Shown here piece after piece: positions 8,195-17,406 of a stretch of DNA of 64,000 nucleotides. The position numbers and the translations under genes are program-made. The first letter of the stretch is position 1, and each line of letters opens with the position of its first letter. The notes under the pieces are model-generated. The model had not been told where the DNA came from and did not search any database. It was given only the letters and a program-made list of their open reading frames with translations. Source of the stretch: an uncultured Nitrospirales bacterium. Its GTDB lineage: Bacteria; Nitrospirota; Nitrospiria; Nitrospirales; UBA8639. Where the stretch lies: contig OY282373.1 of the NCBI GenBank assembly GCA_958295805.1, positions 2,327,001-2,391,000 of the forward strand. The letters run 5' to 3'.

Positions 8195-10249
8195 GGCACG
8201 GCTCGACGAATCCGTCAGATTCGCCAAGTCTAAGAGGAAGCTGTAAATAAAGGCCAATTCTTTGTAGCGATGAAATCGGCCGGACGCCCCTGCATGGCCT
8301 GCTTCCATGTTGGTTTTGAGGAGCAATCGATTGGTATCGGTTTTCCAGCGACGTAATTTGGCGACCCATTTTGCCGGCTCCCAGTATTGAACTTGGGAAT
8401 CATGGAGCCCGGTGGTCACCAGCACGTGGGGATAGGCGCGTTGCGTGACGTTGTCGTAGGGGGAATACGACAGCATATAGTCGTAGTAGTCTTTTTGATT
8501 GGGATCGCCCCATTCATCGTATTCTCCCGTGGTCAAGGGAATATCCGGGTCCGACATCGTCGTCACGATATCGACGAACGGGACTTGTGCCACGACTCCA
8601 TGAAACAAGTCCGGCCGCATGTTGAGCACCGCTCCCATGAGCAGCCCGCCCGCACTCCCGCCCATCGCGTAGACGTGTTCTTCGTTTGCGTAGCCTTGTT
8701 GAATGAGGTGTTCGGCACAGGCAATAAAATCGGTAAAGGTATTTTTCTTGTGAAACAATTTTCCGGTCTCATACCATTCACGGCCCAGATCTTCTCCCCC
8801 TCGAACGTGCGCAATGGCAAACACGAATCCGCGATCCAGAAGGCTTAACCGGGGGGAACTGAAACTCGCGTCCATACTCGATCCATAGGAGCCATATCCA
8901 TACAGCAGCAAGGGATTGTTCCGGGAACGCCGAAGGGTTTTCCGATACACCAGGGAAACAGGGATTCTGTTGCCGTCCGATGCCGAAGCCCACGTGCGCT
9001 CAGTCTGATACAGGGCAGAATCGAATTCGCCGAGGACTTCCTCTTGTTTGAGTAACGTTTTCTCCTTGGTTTTCACGTCATAATCATAGACTGAATTCGG
9101 CGTCGTCATGGAGGTATACACGTACCGCAACGTGGACGTCTGAAAATCCGGATTTTTTCCCAACCCTGCTGAATACGTCGGTTCACCGAAATCCACCTCG
9201 TGCCCTTCTTCCCCGCCCCACGACACGACTCTGATTTTCATCAAGCCTTGATGCCGTTCTTCCACGACGAAAAAGTCTTGAAACAATTCAAAGGATTCAA
9301 GGAGAACGTCCTTCCGGTGAGGGATGACTTCTTCCCAGGATGATTTCGCGGTCTGAGTGACGGGAGTCTTCATGAGTCGAAAATTTTTCGCGTGCCAATT
9401 AGTCCGAATATAAAATTCGTCCTGATAATGTTCGACGTCGTACTCATGAAACCGTTCACGAGGGAGAAACACCGAAAATTCGCCCTCGGGATGATCCGCG
9501 TGCAGATAACGATATTCGCTGCTCACGGTCTGGTGTGAGGCAATCATGAGATACCGCTTAGATTTTGTTTTGAAAACGGACGCGGAAAACGTTTCGTCTT
9601 TTTCTTCAAACACCAACGCGTCCGAAGACTCGGGACAACCCAGCTCATGTCGAAAAATTTGAAAGGCGCGCAGGGTCTTCGGATCCTGTCTGGTGTAAAA
9701 GAGCGTTCGATTATCATTCGCCCAGGCCACGTTCCCGGTCACGTTGTAAATCACGTCCTCGCACGACTCGCCGGTTGTCAGATTTTTGAATCGAATCGTC
9801 GAGATGCGTCGGCCTTGGGTATCAACCGCATACGCGAGCACGTCATGGTCAAAGCTGACGGCCATCCCGGTCATGGAAAAAAATTGATGACCTTCGGCCA
9901 ACGCGTTGGCGTCCAGCATGATCTCTTCCTGGGCATCAAGGTTCCCTCGCTTCCGGCAGTACACGGGATATTCTTTCCCTTCCTCAAACCTCGTGTAATA
10001 GTAGTAGGCATCGAGTTTGTACGGGACGGATAAATCGGTTTGCTTGATCCTCCCTTTGATTTCTTCAAACAGGTCTTCTTCGAACTGCGACCGGTGGGCC
10101 ATGACTCGTCGGGTGTAGTCATTTTCCTCCTTGAGATAGGCCAACACGTCGGGATCGTTGCGTCCATTCAACCAATAATAATGATCGACCCGTGCGTGGC
10201 CGTGTTTTTCCAGGACGACGGGAATGGTTTTGGCGATTGGCGGATTCAT
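8177..10249 (-). CDS. ptrB: oligopeptidase B (S9A prolyl oligopeptidase family)
   Basis: 690-residue cytoplasmic serine peptidase that cuts short peptides after basic residues. The N-terminal beta-propeller covers roughly residues 70-400 and the alpha/beta hydrolase domain the remainder; the nucleophile elbow is MGGSAGGLLMGA, with the later Asp (HDSQVQYWEPAKW context) and His (EAGHAGASGR) completing the triad. Length is the family norm. Convergent with the sigma factor gene, whose 3' end it overlaps by 18 bp. Confidence 0.92.
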   Translation of the reverse strand: MNPPIAKTIPVVLEKHGHARVDHYYWLNGRNDPDVLAYLKEENDYTRRVMAHRSQFEEDLFEEIKGRIKQTDLSVPYKLDAYYYYTRFEEGKEYPVYCRKRGNLDAQEEIMLDANALAEGHQFFSMTGMAVSFDHDVLAYAVDTQGRRISTIRFKNLTTGESCEDVIYNVTGNVAWANDNRTLFYTRQDPKTLRAFQIFRHELGCPESSDALVFEEKDETFSASVFKTKSKRYLMIASHQTVSSEYRYLHADHPEGEFSVFLPRERFHEYDVEHYQDEFYIRTNWHAKNFRLMKTPVTQTAKSSWEEVIPHRKDVLLESFELFQDFFVVEERHQGLMKIRVVSWGGEEGHEVDFGEPTYSAGLGKNPDFQTSTLRYVYTSMTTPNSVYDYDVKTKEKTLLKQEEVLGEFDSALYQTERTWASASDGNRIPVSLVYRKTLRRSRNNPLLLYGYGSYGSSMDASFSSPRLSLLDRGFVFAIAHVRGGEDLGREWYETGKLFHKKNTFTDFIACAEHLIQQGYANEEHVYAMGGSAGGLLMGAVLNMRPDLFHGVVAQVPFVDIVTTMSDPDIPLTTGEYDEWGDPNQKDYYDYMLSYSPYDNVTQRAYPHVLVTTGLHDSQVQYWEPAKWVAKLRRWKTDTNRLLLKTNMEAGHAGASGRFHRYKELAFIYSFLLDLANLTDSSSRALDHLG

Positions 10250-10317
10250 TGACGCTTCGGTCTCCTCTGAGGGTAAGGGTCACACGTCGCTCGTTTTTGC
10301 CGACCTCGATCCGTGGG

Positions 10318-10749
10318 TCACGGTTCGTTGTCCGCCGGAGTCGGACGCATGCGCCGTTGTTTTACCTGTCCTCGTCGTTTTTTGTGATCGACTCGTTGCA
10401 CGCGGGAACGTTCGGGTACTTGGGTTTCTCGTCTGGCACGTTGCGGAGTGAGGGCTTCGCGAAGAAGCCGGCAGAATTTGTCGAGCAAGTCGGCACGATT
10501 CATCGCCTGACTGCGAGAGCGGTGAGCATACAAATAGAAGATGCCGTCCTTGTTGATACGGGTCTTCAGCTTTTGGCTCACCCGGGATTTTTGCGCCACG
10601 GTCAACGATGGGGAATTCCTGATATCAAAATGGAGCGTCACTCGCGTGTTCACCTTGTTGACGTGTTGACCTCCTGGACCACTGCTGCGTGATGCACGAA
10701 ACTGGAGTTCATGGTCAGGAATGGAGAGGTTGGAGGTTATGACCAGCAC
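10318..10749 (-). CDS. arfB: alternative ribosome-rescue peptidyl-tRNA hydrolase ArfB
   Basis: Release-factor-like hydrolase that frees stalled ribosomes. The GGQ catalytic motif sits in SSGPGGQHVNKVNTRVTLHF and the C-terminus is a strongly basic tail (KKRRGQVKQRR) of the type that enters the empty mRNA channel. I chose the GTG giving the N-terminus VLVITSNLSIPDHELQF, which lines up with the known ArfB start and has AAGAGGG upstream; an ATG 16 codons earlier (10797) is the alternative. Predicted length 143 residues against about 140 for the family. Confidence 0.88.
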   Translation of the reverse strand: MLVITSNLSIPDHELQFRASRSSGPGGQHVNKVNTRVTLHFDIRNSPSLTVAQKSRVSQKLKTRINKDGIFYLYAHRSRSQAMNRADLLDKFCRLLREALTPQRARRETQVPERSRVQRVDHKKRRGQVKQRRMRPTPADNEP

Positions 10750-10796
10750 GTTTCCCTCTTGACGCCTGACGCTCTCAGGCCACTTCTGGATTCCCA

Positions 10797-10815
10797 CCCC
10801 GTATCAAGTACGGGG
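10797..10815. repeat. perfect inverted repeat CCCCGTA-TCAAG-TACGGGG
   Basis: Seven-bp perfect arms with a 5-nt loop upstream of arfB and downstream of hsp20. It resembles a dispersed palindrome more than a terminator, as no T run follows on either strand. Confidence 0.5.
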
Positions 10816-10836
10816 CAGGCCGTGCGCGGGAACTGT

Positions 10837-10886
10837 AAAAAGGGGGCGAAGCATTCGGTTCCGTACAGAAACCCGTCTTCGCCCCC
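10837..10886 (-). terminator. intrinsic terminator of hsp20
   Basis: Read on the minus strand: GGGGGCGAAG, a 25-nt loop, CTTCGCCCCC, then TTTTT. A 10-bp perfect stem with a T run 35 bp after the hsp20 stop is a textbook Rho-independent terminator. Confidence 0.88.
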
Positions 10887-10921
10887 ACGTCGTGAGATTC
10901 AAAGCACGCGTTGAATCGGCG

Positions 10922-11350
10922 TCAGCCTTTGACTTCGACCGGAATCAATTTGGGTTTGGCTTGTTCCTGCTTGGGAACCTTCACCGTCAAGACGCCTTTG
11001 TCATACGTTGCCGTCGCTTCACCCGTTTTCACGTAGTTGGGCAAGCGAAAGCTCCGAGCAAAAGACCCGTAGTGCGCTTCACGGAAATGATAGTTCCCCT
11101 GGTCCTCCGTTCGTTCGTGTTTCCGTTCTCCTTGAAGAAGCAACGTGCGATCCGTCACGGATATCTTCACGTCGTTCATTTCAATGCCCGGGACTTGCGC
11201 TTCCACGACGACGTTTTCTTTGTCTTCGTAGACGTCCACCAGAGGAGCCCAATTGATCACTTGTACGTTCGGGTCGTCCACGCAGCAACTGAGAAACGGT
11301 CGCGTGTCCCACCGATCAAACGTTTTCAACAGATCCAGTTTTTCCATCAT
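10922..11350 (-). CDS. Hsp20 / alpha-crystallin small heat shock protein
   Basis: 142-residue holdase chaperone. An alpha-crystallin domain runs from about residue 37 to 130 (PLVDVYEDKENVVVEAQVPG at its start, ending GVLTVKVPK), with a short N-terminal arm that contains an unusual SCC pair near residue 21. An AAGGAGGT ribosome site precedes the tandem ATGATG start. Single-gene transcript ended by a strong terminator; I saw no CIRCE element upstream. Confidence 0.93.
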   Translation of the reverse strand: MMEKLDLLKTFDRWDTRPFLSCCVDDPNVQVINWAPLVDVYEDKENVVVEAQVPGIEMNDVKISVTDRTLLLQGERKHERTEDQGNYHFREAHYGSFARSFRLPNYVKTGEATATYDKGVLTVKVPKQEQAKPKLIPVEVKG

Positions 11351-11453
11351 GATCCACCTCCTTTTGGCAGTATGAATTTCTCTCGTTATCCATCCCGCTT
11401 CCCAATTTCTTGAAGCGGCGTCTGCCTTTCAGATAAGTCTCGTCGTCAAGAAG

Positions 11454-11882
11454 TCAAGAATCAGACGCTTCGTTTTGCTGCGGAGGCTTTTGTTGAATCA
11501 CGTTGAAATCTTTTTGCGTAATGAACGAACCATTTGCAAACAATCGAAACTCATAACGGCCCGGTCCCGGAAAGACCAGTGAAGGAATGTTGACGCCAAA
11601 ATCGTGTATCTGCAACCGGTCTTTGATTTCGACCGACGATAACGCGGCTTTTCCGATTACTTGATCCTGATCCAGATACACGAGTTGCAGCTCAAATTCA
11701 TAAAGCCCTTCTGCGTCCGTCAAACATAAATAGACCCCTAACTGGGCATGTTGGCAGGGAAATCGTGGCGCCCAGAGGTGGGTGAACGTTCCAATGATGC
11801 TCTTCTTTCCGGTAAACCCGTCAAGGATCACGGAGTCGCACACCAGAAAAGCCTGGACGATAGGTTTGACAAAATCGTTCAT
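11454..11882 (-). CDS. hypothetical protein, DUF6941-like
   Basis: 142 residues, no signal peptide, predicted all-beta. It opens with a stretch of the kind FLVCDSVILDGFTGKKSIIG followed by TFTHLWAPRFP, and continues with a beta-sandwich-like segment (GPGRYEFRLFANG). This resembles the DUF6941 family, whose members start with a similar 'target of regulation' phrase; function is not known. The match is from memory of the pattern and is tentative. The C-terminal tail is polar and probably disordered. Confidence 0.6.
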   Translation of the reverse strand: MNDFVKPIVQAFLVCDSVILDGFTGKKSIIGTFTHLWAPRFPCQHAQLGVYLCLTDAEGLYEFELQLVYLDQDQVIGKAALSSVEIKDRLQIHDFGVNIPSLVFPGPGRYEFRLFANGSFITQKDFNVIQQKPPQQNEASDS

Positions 11883-12033
11883 CGGACGGCTCTCGTTCTG
11901 CTCATGGCTTCACCTCATTCACGCGGTTTCATCCTGTTCTTGATTCATGATACCAAGGGATTGACGGCGTACAGACGTTCACGTTCAGTCCAAATTTTGC
12001 ACTTCTCTCACGTCACCGAGTTATGACCGGCAA

Positions 12034-12789
12034 TCACGTCATGACGGCTTTGATGCTGAGATACATGATGATGACTTCTATCGTATGCGCGACAATGACC
12101 GCGTACAGGCTCTGTAATCGCACCCAAAGCCACCCCCAGATCAGACCATCCCAAACGGCAATCCAATGCAGATGCCGGAACGTCATCACCATAAAGGGGT
12201 CAAAGGCAAACACCAGCGCCGAGCCCAGAATCGCAAGCACGGACCCGCCGGCAGCGTTTTCTACGCAGGGCACGCGCAGCGACCGGCAGAAGATCACTTC
12301 CAACCGTCCAAGTAAAAACGCCCGAAAATTGAGTTCCACGAAGGCGGCAATGCCAAGAATTCCCCAGGGAACCATGAACCACGTCGGCATCGCGGCATGT
12401 GGGGTTTCTCGAAGAAACGTCACGTCTTCACCAATCGCGGGTACCCCGAAAAGGATCACGCACGTATTGATGATACCAAGCAGCACCCCCGTCGCACATC
12501 CCCATAAGACGGATCGATTCAGACCCGTCACGCGCAATCCGAGTCGATCCTTCACGTTCGTGTTACTACGAACCCAAAACACGAGGGCGAAATAGGCCGA
12601 CGCCTGAGGAACAAACTGAAGCAGCCGCGATTGTTGAACGTCGCCAGGCAGAACATAAAACAGTCCCGCGACAAGAAGCGGCAGACAGATCACCCATGAA
12701 ATTTTCTCTTCAGACTTCTGATGAGCATTTCCGCCCCTTGCAGCAGGCGTCTCTTTCCTCGTATGATCCAGTGAATCGTTCATTGGCAA
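12034..12789 (-). CDS. CPBP-like intramembrane protease family protein (degenerate motif)
   Basis: 251-residue polytopic inner-membrane protein with about seven hydrophobic segments. Three spaced elements recall the CPBP (Abi) glutamic protease family: FVELNFRAFLLGRL where EExxxR is expected, a His-rich element FRHLHWIAVWDGLIWG, and AHTIEVI at the end. The first motif has Val in place of the first Glu, and the third lacks the usual Asn, so activity is doubtful. Its 5' end is divergent to the next gene. Confidence 0.55.
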   Translation of the reverse strand: MPMNDSLDHTRKETPAARGGNAHQKSEEKISWVICLPLLVAGLFYVLPGDVQQSRLLQFVPQASAYFALVFWVRSNTNVKDRLGLRVTGLNRSVLWGCATGVLLGIINTCVILFGVPAIGEDVTFLRETPHAAMPTWFMVPWGILGIAAFVELNFRAFLLGRLEVIFCRSLRVPCVENAAGGSVLAILGSALVFAFDPFMVMTFRHLHWIAVWDGLIWGWLWVRLQSLYAVIVAHTIEVIIMYLSIKAVMT

Positions 12790-12812
12790 AAATTTACGAC
12801 GTGGTGACTTTC

Positions 12813-13649
12813 ATGCAGAAACGCGCATCCTTCACGACCAGGGACTACGGCTTTGATTTCCTTCCATTCTCCTTCGACGTCGGCCTTTGTTTTCGTGGCT
12901 TCTTCCCAAGCCTCATCTGCATCGGCATGCTCCTTGGCGTCGGAATGCCTTCTGCTTTTGCAGAAGAGGACGAGCCCCTGAAAGAACTGCCCAGAGCCGT
13001 TTTCCGACATACGCCCCCTCTGTTTGCCGAATGGAATTTTGAAACCGACGTAGATGCCGTGGTCCCCCCCGGGTTCTCTCCTCAGACCCTGGGTCATGGT
13101 CATCCCGGAGAATGGATGGTTCAGACGAATGACCATGCCCCAAGCCGGACCCACGCGTTGGTCCAATTGACGCCGTGCTTGGATTCCAGTTGCTATCAAC
13201 TCCTCATCAATGACACGATTCGCGTGGAATACCTTGACCTCTCGGTCGGCATCCTCTCGAAACTCGGGACACCCACGTCGGCGGCCGGGTTGGTGTTAGG
13301 AATGCAGGACCTGAAAAATTTTTATGCCGTGCTCGTTTACCCGGCGAGCAACGTGGTCCGGGTCCATCGTTTTGTTGACGGGGTCCCGACGCTGATTAAA
13401 GAACACGCCGTGATTCCCAAAAAACGAACGCCTTGGCATTTTCTCCGCATTCAGAGAAACACCATCGTCAGCAAAGAGTTTTTTGAAATTTCGTTCGACA
13501 ACCAATTCTTCCTCTCCGTCTATGATTCGACCTTCCACACGGGACAGATCGGACTCGTGACCACCGGCGGAGGAGCCTTTGCCTTCGATAACCTGCGAGT
13601 CGTGGAACTCCTCACAAGCCGCCCCCTCTCTCGACCGCCTGCCTACTGA
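12813..13649 (+). CDS. secreted concanavalin-fold (LamG/glucanase-like) protein
   Basis: 278 residues from the chosen ATG. The N-terminal region carries a hydrophobic stretch (FPSLICIGMLLGVGMPSAFA) that reads as a signal peptide cleaved after AFA; a shorter start just before it is possible. The mature part has the layout of laminin-G/DUF1080-type jelly-roll domains: WNFETD start, an LVLGMQDLKNFYAVLVYP strand pair and a closing GQIGLVTTGGGAFAFDNLRV. Such domains bind or cleave glycans; no catalytic residues can be assigned. The start used avoids most of the overlap with the divergent membrane-protein gene. Confidence 0.6.
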   Translation: MQKRASFTTRDYGFDFLPFSFDVGLCFRGFFPSLICIGMLLGVGMPSAFAEEDEPLKELPRAVFRHTPPLFAEWNFETDVDAVVPPGFSPQTLGHGHPGEWMVQTNDHAPSRTHALVQLTPCLDSSCYQLLINDTIRVEYLDLSVGILSKLGTPTSAAGLVLGMQDLKNFYAVLVYPASNVVRVHRFVDGVPTLIKEHAVIPKKRTPWHFLRIQRNTIVSKEFFEISFDNQFFLSVYDSTFHTGQIGLVTTGGGAFAFDNLRVVELLTSRPLSRPPAY

Positions 13650-13768
13650 CGCCATATAACCCACGTGGAGCATATCCACGATGCGGCAAAGGTAAGCTTT
13701 CCCACAAACCCACCACGTGTTCTAGTTTTTCCAAAAATGATTGGTTGGGTTTTCCCCGTCAAGCCGTA

Positions 13769-14308
13769 TCAGGCCTTCTCCAGAAGATTGAGCAATTGTT
13801 CCGGGTCAGGGGCTACCGTGACCAACGCACGATTCTCGGGGGTGATAAACCCTTCCCGCGTCTGATGATCTAAAAAGGTGAGGAATGAATCAAAAAAACC
13901 TTCCACGTTCAGGAGCCCACAGGGTTTCTGCTGGAGCCGAAGTTGTCTCCATGTGATCATTTCACAAAATTCTTCCAAGGTCCCATACCCACCGGGGAGT
14001 GCGATAAAGGCATCAGCCAAGTCGGCCATGAGGGCTTTCCGCTCGTGCATTGACCCGACCACGTGAAGGGTCGAGACGTCGTGCCGAGCAAAGTTCTGCT
14101 CAGCCATAAACTTGGGAATCACTCCGATCACCCGGCCGTGTTCCGCGAGACAGGCTTCCGCAACCACGTCCATCAACCCGACGTTGCCGCCGCCGTAGAC
14201 TAATCCCAACCCGCGAACGGCAAGCCGTCGGCCCAACAGTCCGGCCGCGTCAACGTACCGACTCTTGCCCCCGATGCTGGAGCCGCAAAAAACACAGACG
14301 TTCTGCAT
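13769..14308 (-). CDS. LOG family protein (cytokinin riboside monophosphate phosphoribohydrolase type)
   Basis: 179-residue Rossmann-fold nucleotide phosphoribohydrolase. It has the family signature PGGYGTLEE (consensus PGGxGTxxE), the preceding MHERKALM (R/K for substrate phosphate) and a GGGNVGLM nucleotide loop. I use the ATG giving MQNVCVFCGSS; a GTG two codons earlier also fits. The substrate in bacteria is AMP or related monophosphates; cytokinin release is possible but cannot be shown here. Confidence 0.88.
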   Translation of the reverse strand: MQNVCVFCGSSIGGKSRYVDAAGLLGRRLAVRGLGLVYGGGNVGLMDVVAEACLAEHGRVIGVIPKFMAEQNFARHDVSTLHVVGSMHERKALMADLADAFIALPGGYGTLEEFCEMITWRQLRLQQKPCGLLNVEGFFDSFLTFLDHQTREGFITPENRALVTVAPDPEQLLNLLEKA

Positions 14309-14346
14309 GAACACGTTCCGGTTACGCCTCGGATGGATGACACACG

Positions 14347-15261
14347 TTACGGAAGGGCCAACAACGAGTAGGGATCAATCCGTGCTCCATTCAGTCGCAC
14401 TCCCCAATGAAGGTGTGGCCCGGTTGCCCGGCCGGTCGAGCCGACTCTCCCGATCATCTGGCCTTTCTGAACGGTCTGATTTTGCTCCACGTCCACGGAG
14501 GAGAGGTGAAAATACATGGAGAACAGACCGAGACCATGGTCCACGATGACTCCTTTTCCCGTAAAAAAATGATTGATCGTGAGCCGCACGATTCCATGAT
14601 TCATCGCTGCCACGGGCGTCCCTTCCGGCGCCGCAACGTCTTCTCCGCTGTGAGGACTTCTGGGTTGTCCGTTGATGATCCGGCGACTGCCGAAGCGCCC
14701 GGATACTTGTCCTTGGACCGGTTCCAGAAATCGTCCCTTCCATAAAGGACGCGGCACAACGCTCTCAAAAGCCTGATGGAGGGCTTGTGATTCGGCCTCG
14801 ACGCGAACAAGCGTTTTCTGGTCGAGATCGACCATTGCCTTGGGCAACGTCAGCCGTTGCTCGGGGTAGGCTTCCTTCCGCACCAGCACCGACACGTGCC
14901 GACGTTCGGTTCGTTGGGGGTACGCGACGTGGATCGTCAGTGCGTACTGACCGGGTTGATCCTGCATATCCAGCCCCAACAGTCCGGCATACGTGTTGTT
15001 CTGATGGGGGAAAAACGTCAGCGTGCGTTGTAAAAATTCTCCCGTGACCCGGTCCGGCCGTTCCTGGATCGGCACCGTCACGAGCAGGACTTCTCCTTGT
15101 TTGCCACGTAATTGACCCTCTGCACCAACGGCAGAATGAGGGTCTTCGCTCCGTAATGAATCGACTGCAAACAGACTTACCAGAACGAAACCGACGACGA
15201 TGGGCCATCGCCAGGTCGAGAGGCGCGCGCGTGAAAAGAAAGGGTAAGCCGTCACGGTCAT
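14347..15261 (-). CDS. M23 family metallopeptidase (LytM domain)
   Basis: 304-residue periplasmic cell-wall hydrolase. N-terminal membrane segment (about 19-35), an Ig-like region, and a C-terminal LytM domain with all zinc ligands: the His/Asp pair in PHSGEDVAAP, FHLSS, and HLHWGV. Because the zinc site is complete it should be active, unlike the EnvC protein at 26 kb. Its ATG overlaps the pafA stop (ATGA), so it is translationally coupled to the proteasome run; the functional reason is not known. Confidence 0.9.
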   Translation of the reverse strand: MTVTAYPFFSRARLSTWRWPIVVGFVLVSLFAVDSLRSEDPHSAVGAEGQLRGKQGEVLLVTVPIQERPDRVTGEFLQRTLTFFPHQNNTYAGLLGLDMQDQPGQYALTIHVAYPQRTERRHVSVLVRKEAYPEQRLTLPKAMVDLDQKTLVRVEAESQALHQAFESVVPRPLWKGRFLEPVQGQVSGRFGSRRIINGQPRSPHSGEDVAAPEGTPVAAMNHGIVRLTINHFFTGKGVIVDHGLGLFSMYFHLSSVDVEQNQTVQKGQMIGRVGSTGRATGPHLHWGVRLNGARIDPYSLLALP

Positions 15262-16631
15262 GGATAGAGGCGCGCGGCCGACACTTGCGCCAACAGTTCA
15301 TCCACCCGCCGATTGAACGCACAAAAGGGATCCATACACAAGATCGTTTCTTCCCAATAGCCGTTCAGTTTCAAATACGTCCAATCCACCGCGTAGGATC
15401 GGTTTTTGGCTCGGGCAAATCGAATGAAATCCCCGCGAACCTTCGCTCGCGTCGACTGGGGAGGGACGGACATGGCCCGTTCAATCGCTTGTTCGTCCAC
15501 CATCTTCACCGTCTTCTCATGCGCCTCCAGCATATAATAGAGACCGCGCTTCCGGTTCACGTCGTGGTATTGCAAATCCATCATCGCCACTCGCGGATCA
15601 TCCCACCCGCACCCTTTTCGATCCACGTACGATTGAATCAGCCACTTTTTGGTCACCCAATCGATCTCTCCCACCAGTTGCATGGGATTGGTCTCCAAGG
15701 CCGTCAAGACCCGTTCCCATTCTTGTAAGACGTCGTCCATCACTGTATCAGAAGGCTGCGTGCGGAGAAACTCAGCGGCACTGTCCAGATACAGCCGTTG
15801 AATGTCCAACGCGGACAATTCCCGTCCATCTTCCAGCTTCACCTTTTTCTTCAACGTGGGATCTCGAGAAATTTCCCTGATGGCCTTGACGGGATCTTCC
15901 AATTCAATTCCCGGGATACACCATCCTTCTTCGATCATGGAAAGCACCAGATCCACCGTGCTGACCTTCAGGTACGTGGCAAACGCGGACATGTTCGAAT
16001 CACCCAGAATGATGTGGAGGCGTCGATACCGTTCGGCGTCGGCGTGCGGCTCATCCCGCGTGTTGATAATGCTTCGGGACGACGTCGTCGACGACGAGGT
16101 TTTTTCGTGAATGTGCTGGGCTCGCTGAGACAGAAAATACTGCGGTTTGCCGGATACCTTGAGCACCTTGCCTGCTCCGGAGAAGATTTGCCGCGTCACG
16201 AAAAATGGAATGAGTTGTTCGGCCACTTTCCAGAAATCCACGTCGCGCCGCATCAAAAAATTTTCATGACACCCATACGTGTTCCCCAGGGAGTCGGTGT
16301 TGTTCTTAAAAATGTAGATGGCTCCGGAAAGTCCTTCGTCACGGAGTCGCTCTTCGGCGGTAGGCAGACAGGATTCGAGAATTCGCTCCCCCGCTTTTTC
16401 ATGCACCACCAGATCGAAAATATCGTCACATTCCGGAGTGGAATATTCAGGATGACATCCGGTGTCCTGATAAAACCTGGCACCATTCGTCAAGAAGGCG
16501 TTGGACGGCCAACTGTTGGGAATCAACCCTTCAAAGATGTATCCCAGAATTTTTTCAATGGGCAGATACACGCGGCCATTGGGAGAAAAGGTCAGGCCGT
16601 ATTCACATTCGAGTCCGAATATGCGTTTCAT
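15258..16631 (-). CDS. pafA: Pup--protein ligase PafA
   Basis: 457-residue ligase that joins the C-terminal glutamate of Pup to lysines of target proteins using ATP. The carboxylate-amine ligase fold is recognised from the start RIFGLECEYGLTF, the STPECDD and NTDSLGNTYGCHENF segments, NTRDEPHADAERYRRLH and the DLQYHD block that precedes the small C-terminal domain. Start chosen at the internal ATG (MKRIFGLE), since 19 extra upstream codons are not family-like. Last proteasome gene of the run; 90 bp separate it from prcA. Confidence 0.93.
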   Translation of the reverse strand: MKRIFGLECEYGLTFSPNGRVYLPIEKILGYIFEGLIPNSWPSNAFLTNGARFYQDTGCHPEYSTPECDDIFDLVVHEKAGERILESCLPTAEERLRDEGLSGAIYIFKNNTDSLGNTYGCHENFLMRRDVDFWKVAEQLIPFFVTRQIFSGAGKVLKVSGKPQYFLSQRAQHIHEKTSSSTTSSRSIINTRDEPHADAERYRRLHIILGDSNMSAFATYLKVSTVDLVLSMIEEGWCIPGIELEDPVKAIREISRDPTLKKKVKLEDGRELSALDIQRLYLDSAAEFLRTQPSDTVMDDVLQEWERVLTALETNPMQLVGEIDWVTKKWLIQSYVDRKGCGWDDPRVAMMDLQYHDVNRKRGLYYMLEAHEKTVKMVDEQAIERAMSVPPQSTRAKVRGDFIRFARAKNRSYAVDWTYLKLNGYWEETILCMDPFCAFNRRVDELLAQVSAARLYP

Positions 16632-16720
16632 CTGCTCGTCCTGAGATGGATGCCACGGAGCATACACCTCTGTTTCGCACGGCTTCAACTGAATCGTGGA
16701 CGAACAAGAACGAGAATGGA

Positions 16721-17404
16721 TCAGGAGAGAAGGGCGTTCGCCTCTTGGAAGGCCACTCGCCGAAACTTACGTCCGACGCGCGTGCGATCCAGGGTCGCCA
16801 CCTCGAGACCGTCGAGTGACACCTTCTGGTCCGTGGCGGTTTCGAGAGCGTGTATGCAGTGCGTGAGCGCGGTTTTCACGTCCGGCACGGTTTCCGAATC
16901 GCGCGCGCGCAGGGCGGAGAGCACGGCGTCGGCTCGTCCCCCAATGGCCACACGTTGCTTTTCGTGGAAAATGGTCCCGTCGAACGCGATGCGATACAAC
17001 TCCGTCTCGCGTGAACCGTTCCCTATCTGGGCCAAGAGGATTTCCACTTCAAAGGGTTTCAGTTCCTGACTGAAAATCGTGCCCAGGGTTTGCGAATAGG
17101 CATTGGCCAACGCACGAGCCGTGACGTCTTCGCGGCTGTACATGAACCCTTTCAAATCGGCGTGTTGGATGCCGGCTTTGCGCAGACGTTCAAATTCGCT
17201 GTATTTCCCCGCACCGGAGAAGGCGATCGTGTCGTAAATTTCCGAAATCTTGAACAGGGAACTGCTGGGATTATCCGCCACGAACAACACGCCGTCCCCG
17301 TATTCCATGGCAACAATCGACCGTCCCTTCGCAATGCCTTTTTTCGCATACTCGGCCTTATCCTGCATCAATTGTTCGGGAGAAACGTAAAACGGAAGCG
17401 ACAT
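16721..17404 (-). CDS. prcA: 20S proteasome subunit alpha
   Basis: 227 residues. The N-terminal signature SPEQLMQDKAEYAKKGIAKG is that of actinobacterial-type PrcA and forms the gate and outer ring. There is no catalytic N-terminal threonine, as expected for alpha. Starts 2 bp after the prcB stop, so both are made from one message in near-equal amounts. Confidence 0.94.
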   Translation of the reverse strand: MSLPFYVSPEQLMQDKAEYAKKGIAKGRSIVAMEYGDGVLFVADNPSSSLFKISEIYDTIAFSGAGKYSEFERLRKAGIQHADLKGFMYSREDVTARALANAYSQTLGTIFSQELKPFEVEILLAQIGNGSRETELYRIAFDGTIFHEKQRVAIGGRADAVLSALRARDSETVPDVKTALTHCIHALETATDQKVSLDGLEVATLDRTRVGRKFRRVAFQEANALLS

Positions 17405-17406
17405 GA

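Noticed and set aside
13650-13768. Bidirectional terminator from AAACCCA/TGGGTTT pairing
   Set aside because: Only 7 bp of pairing over a loop of more than 30 nt; too weak to list.
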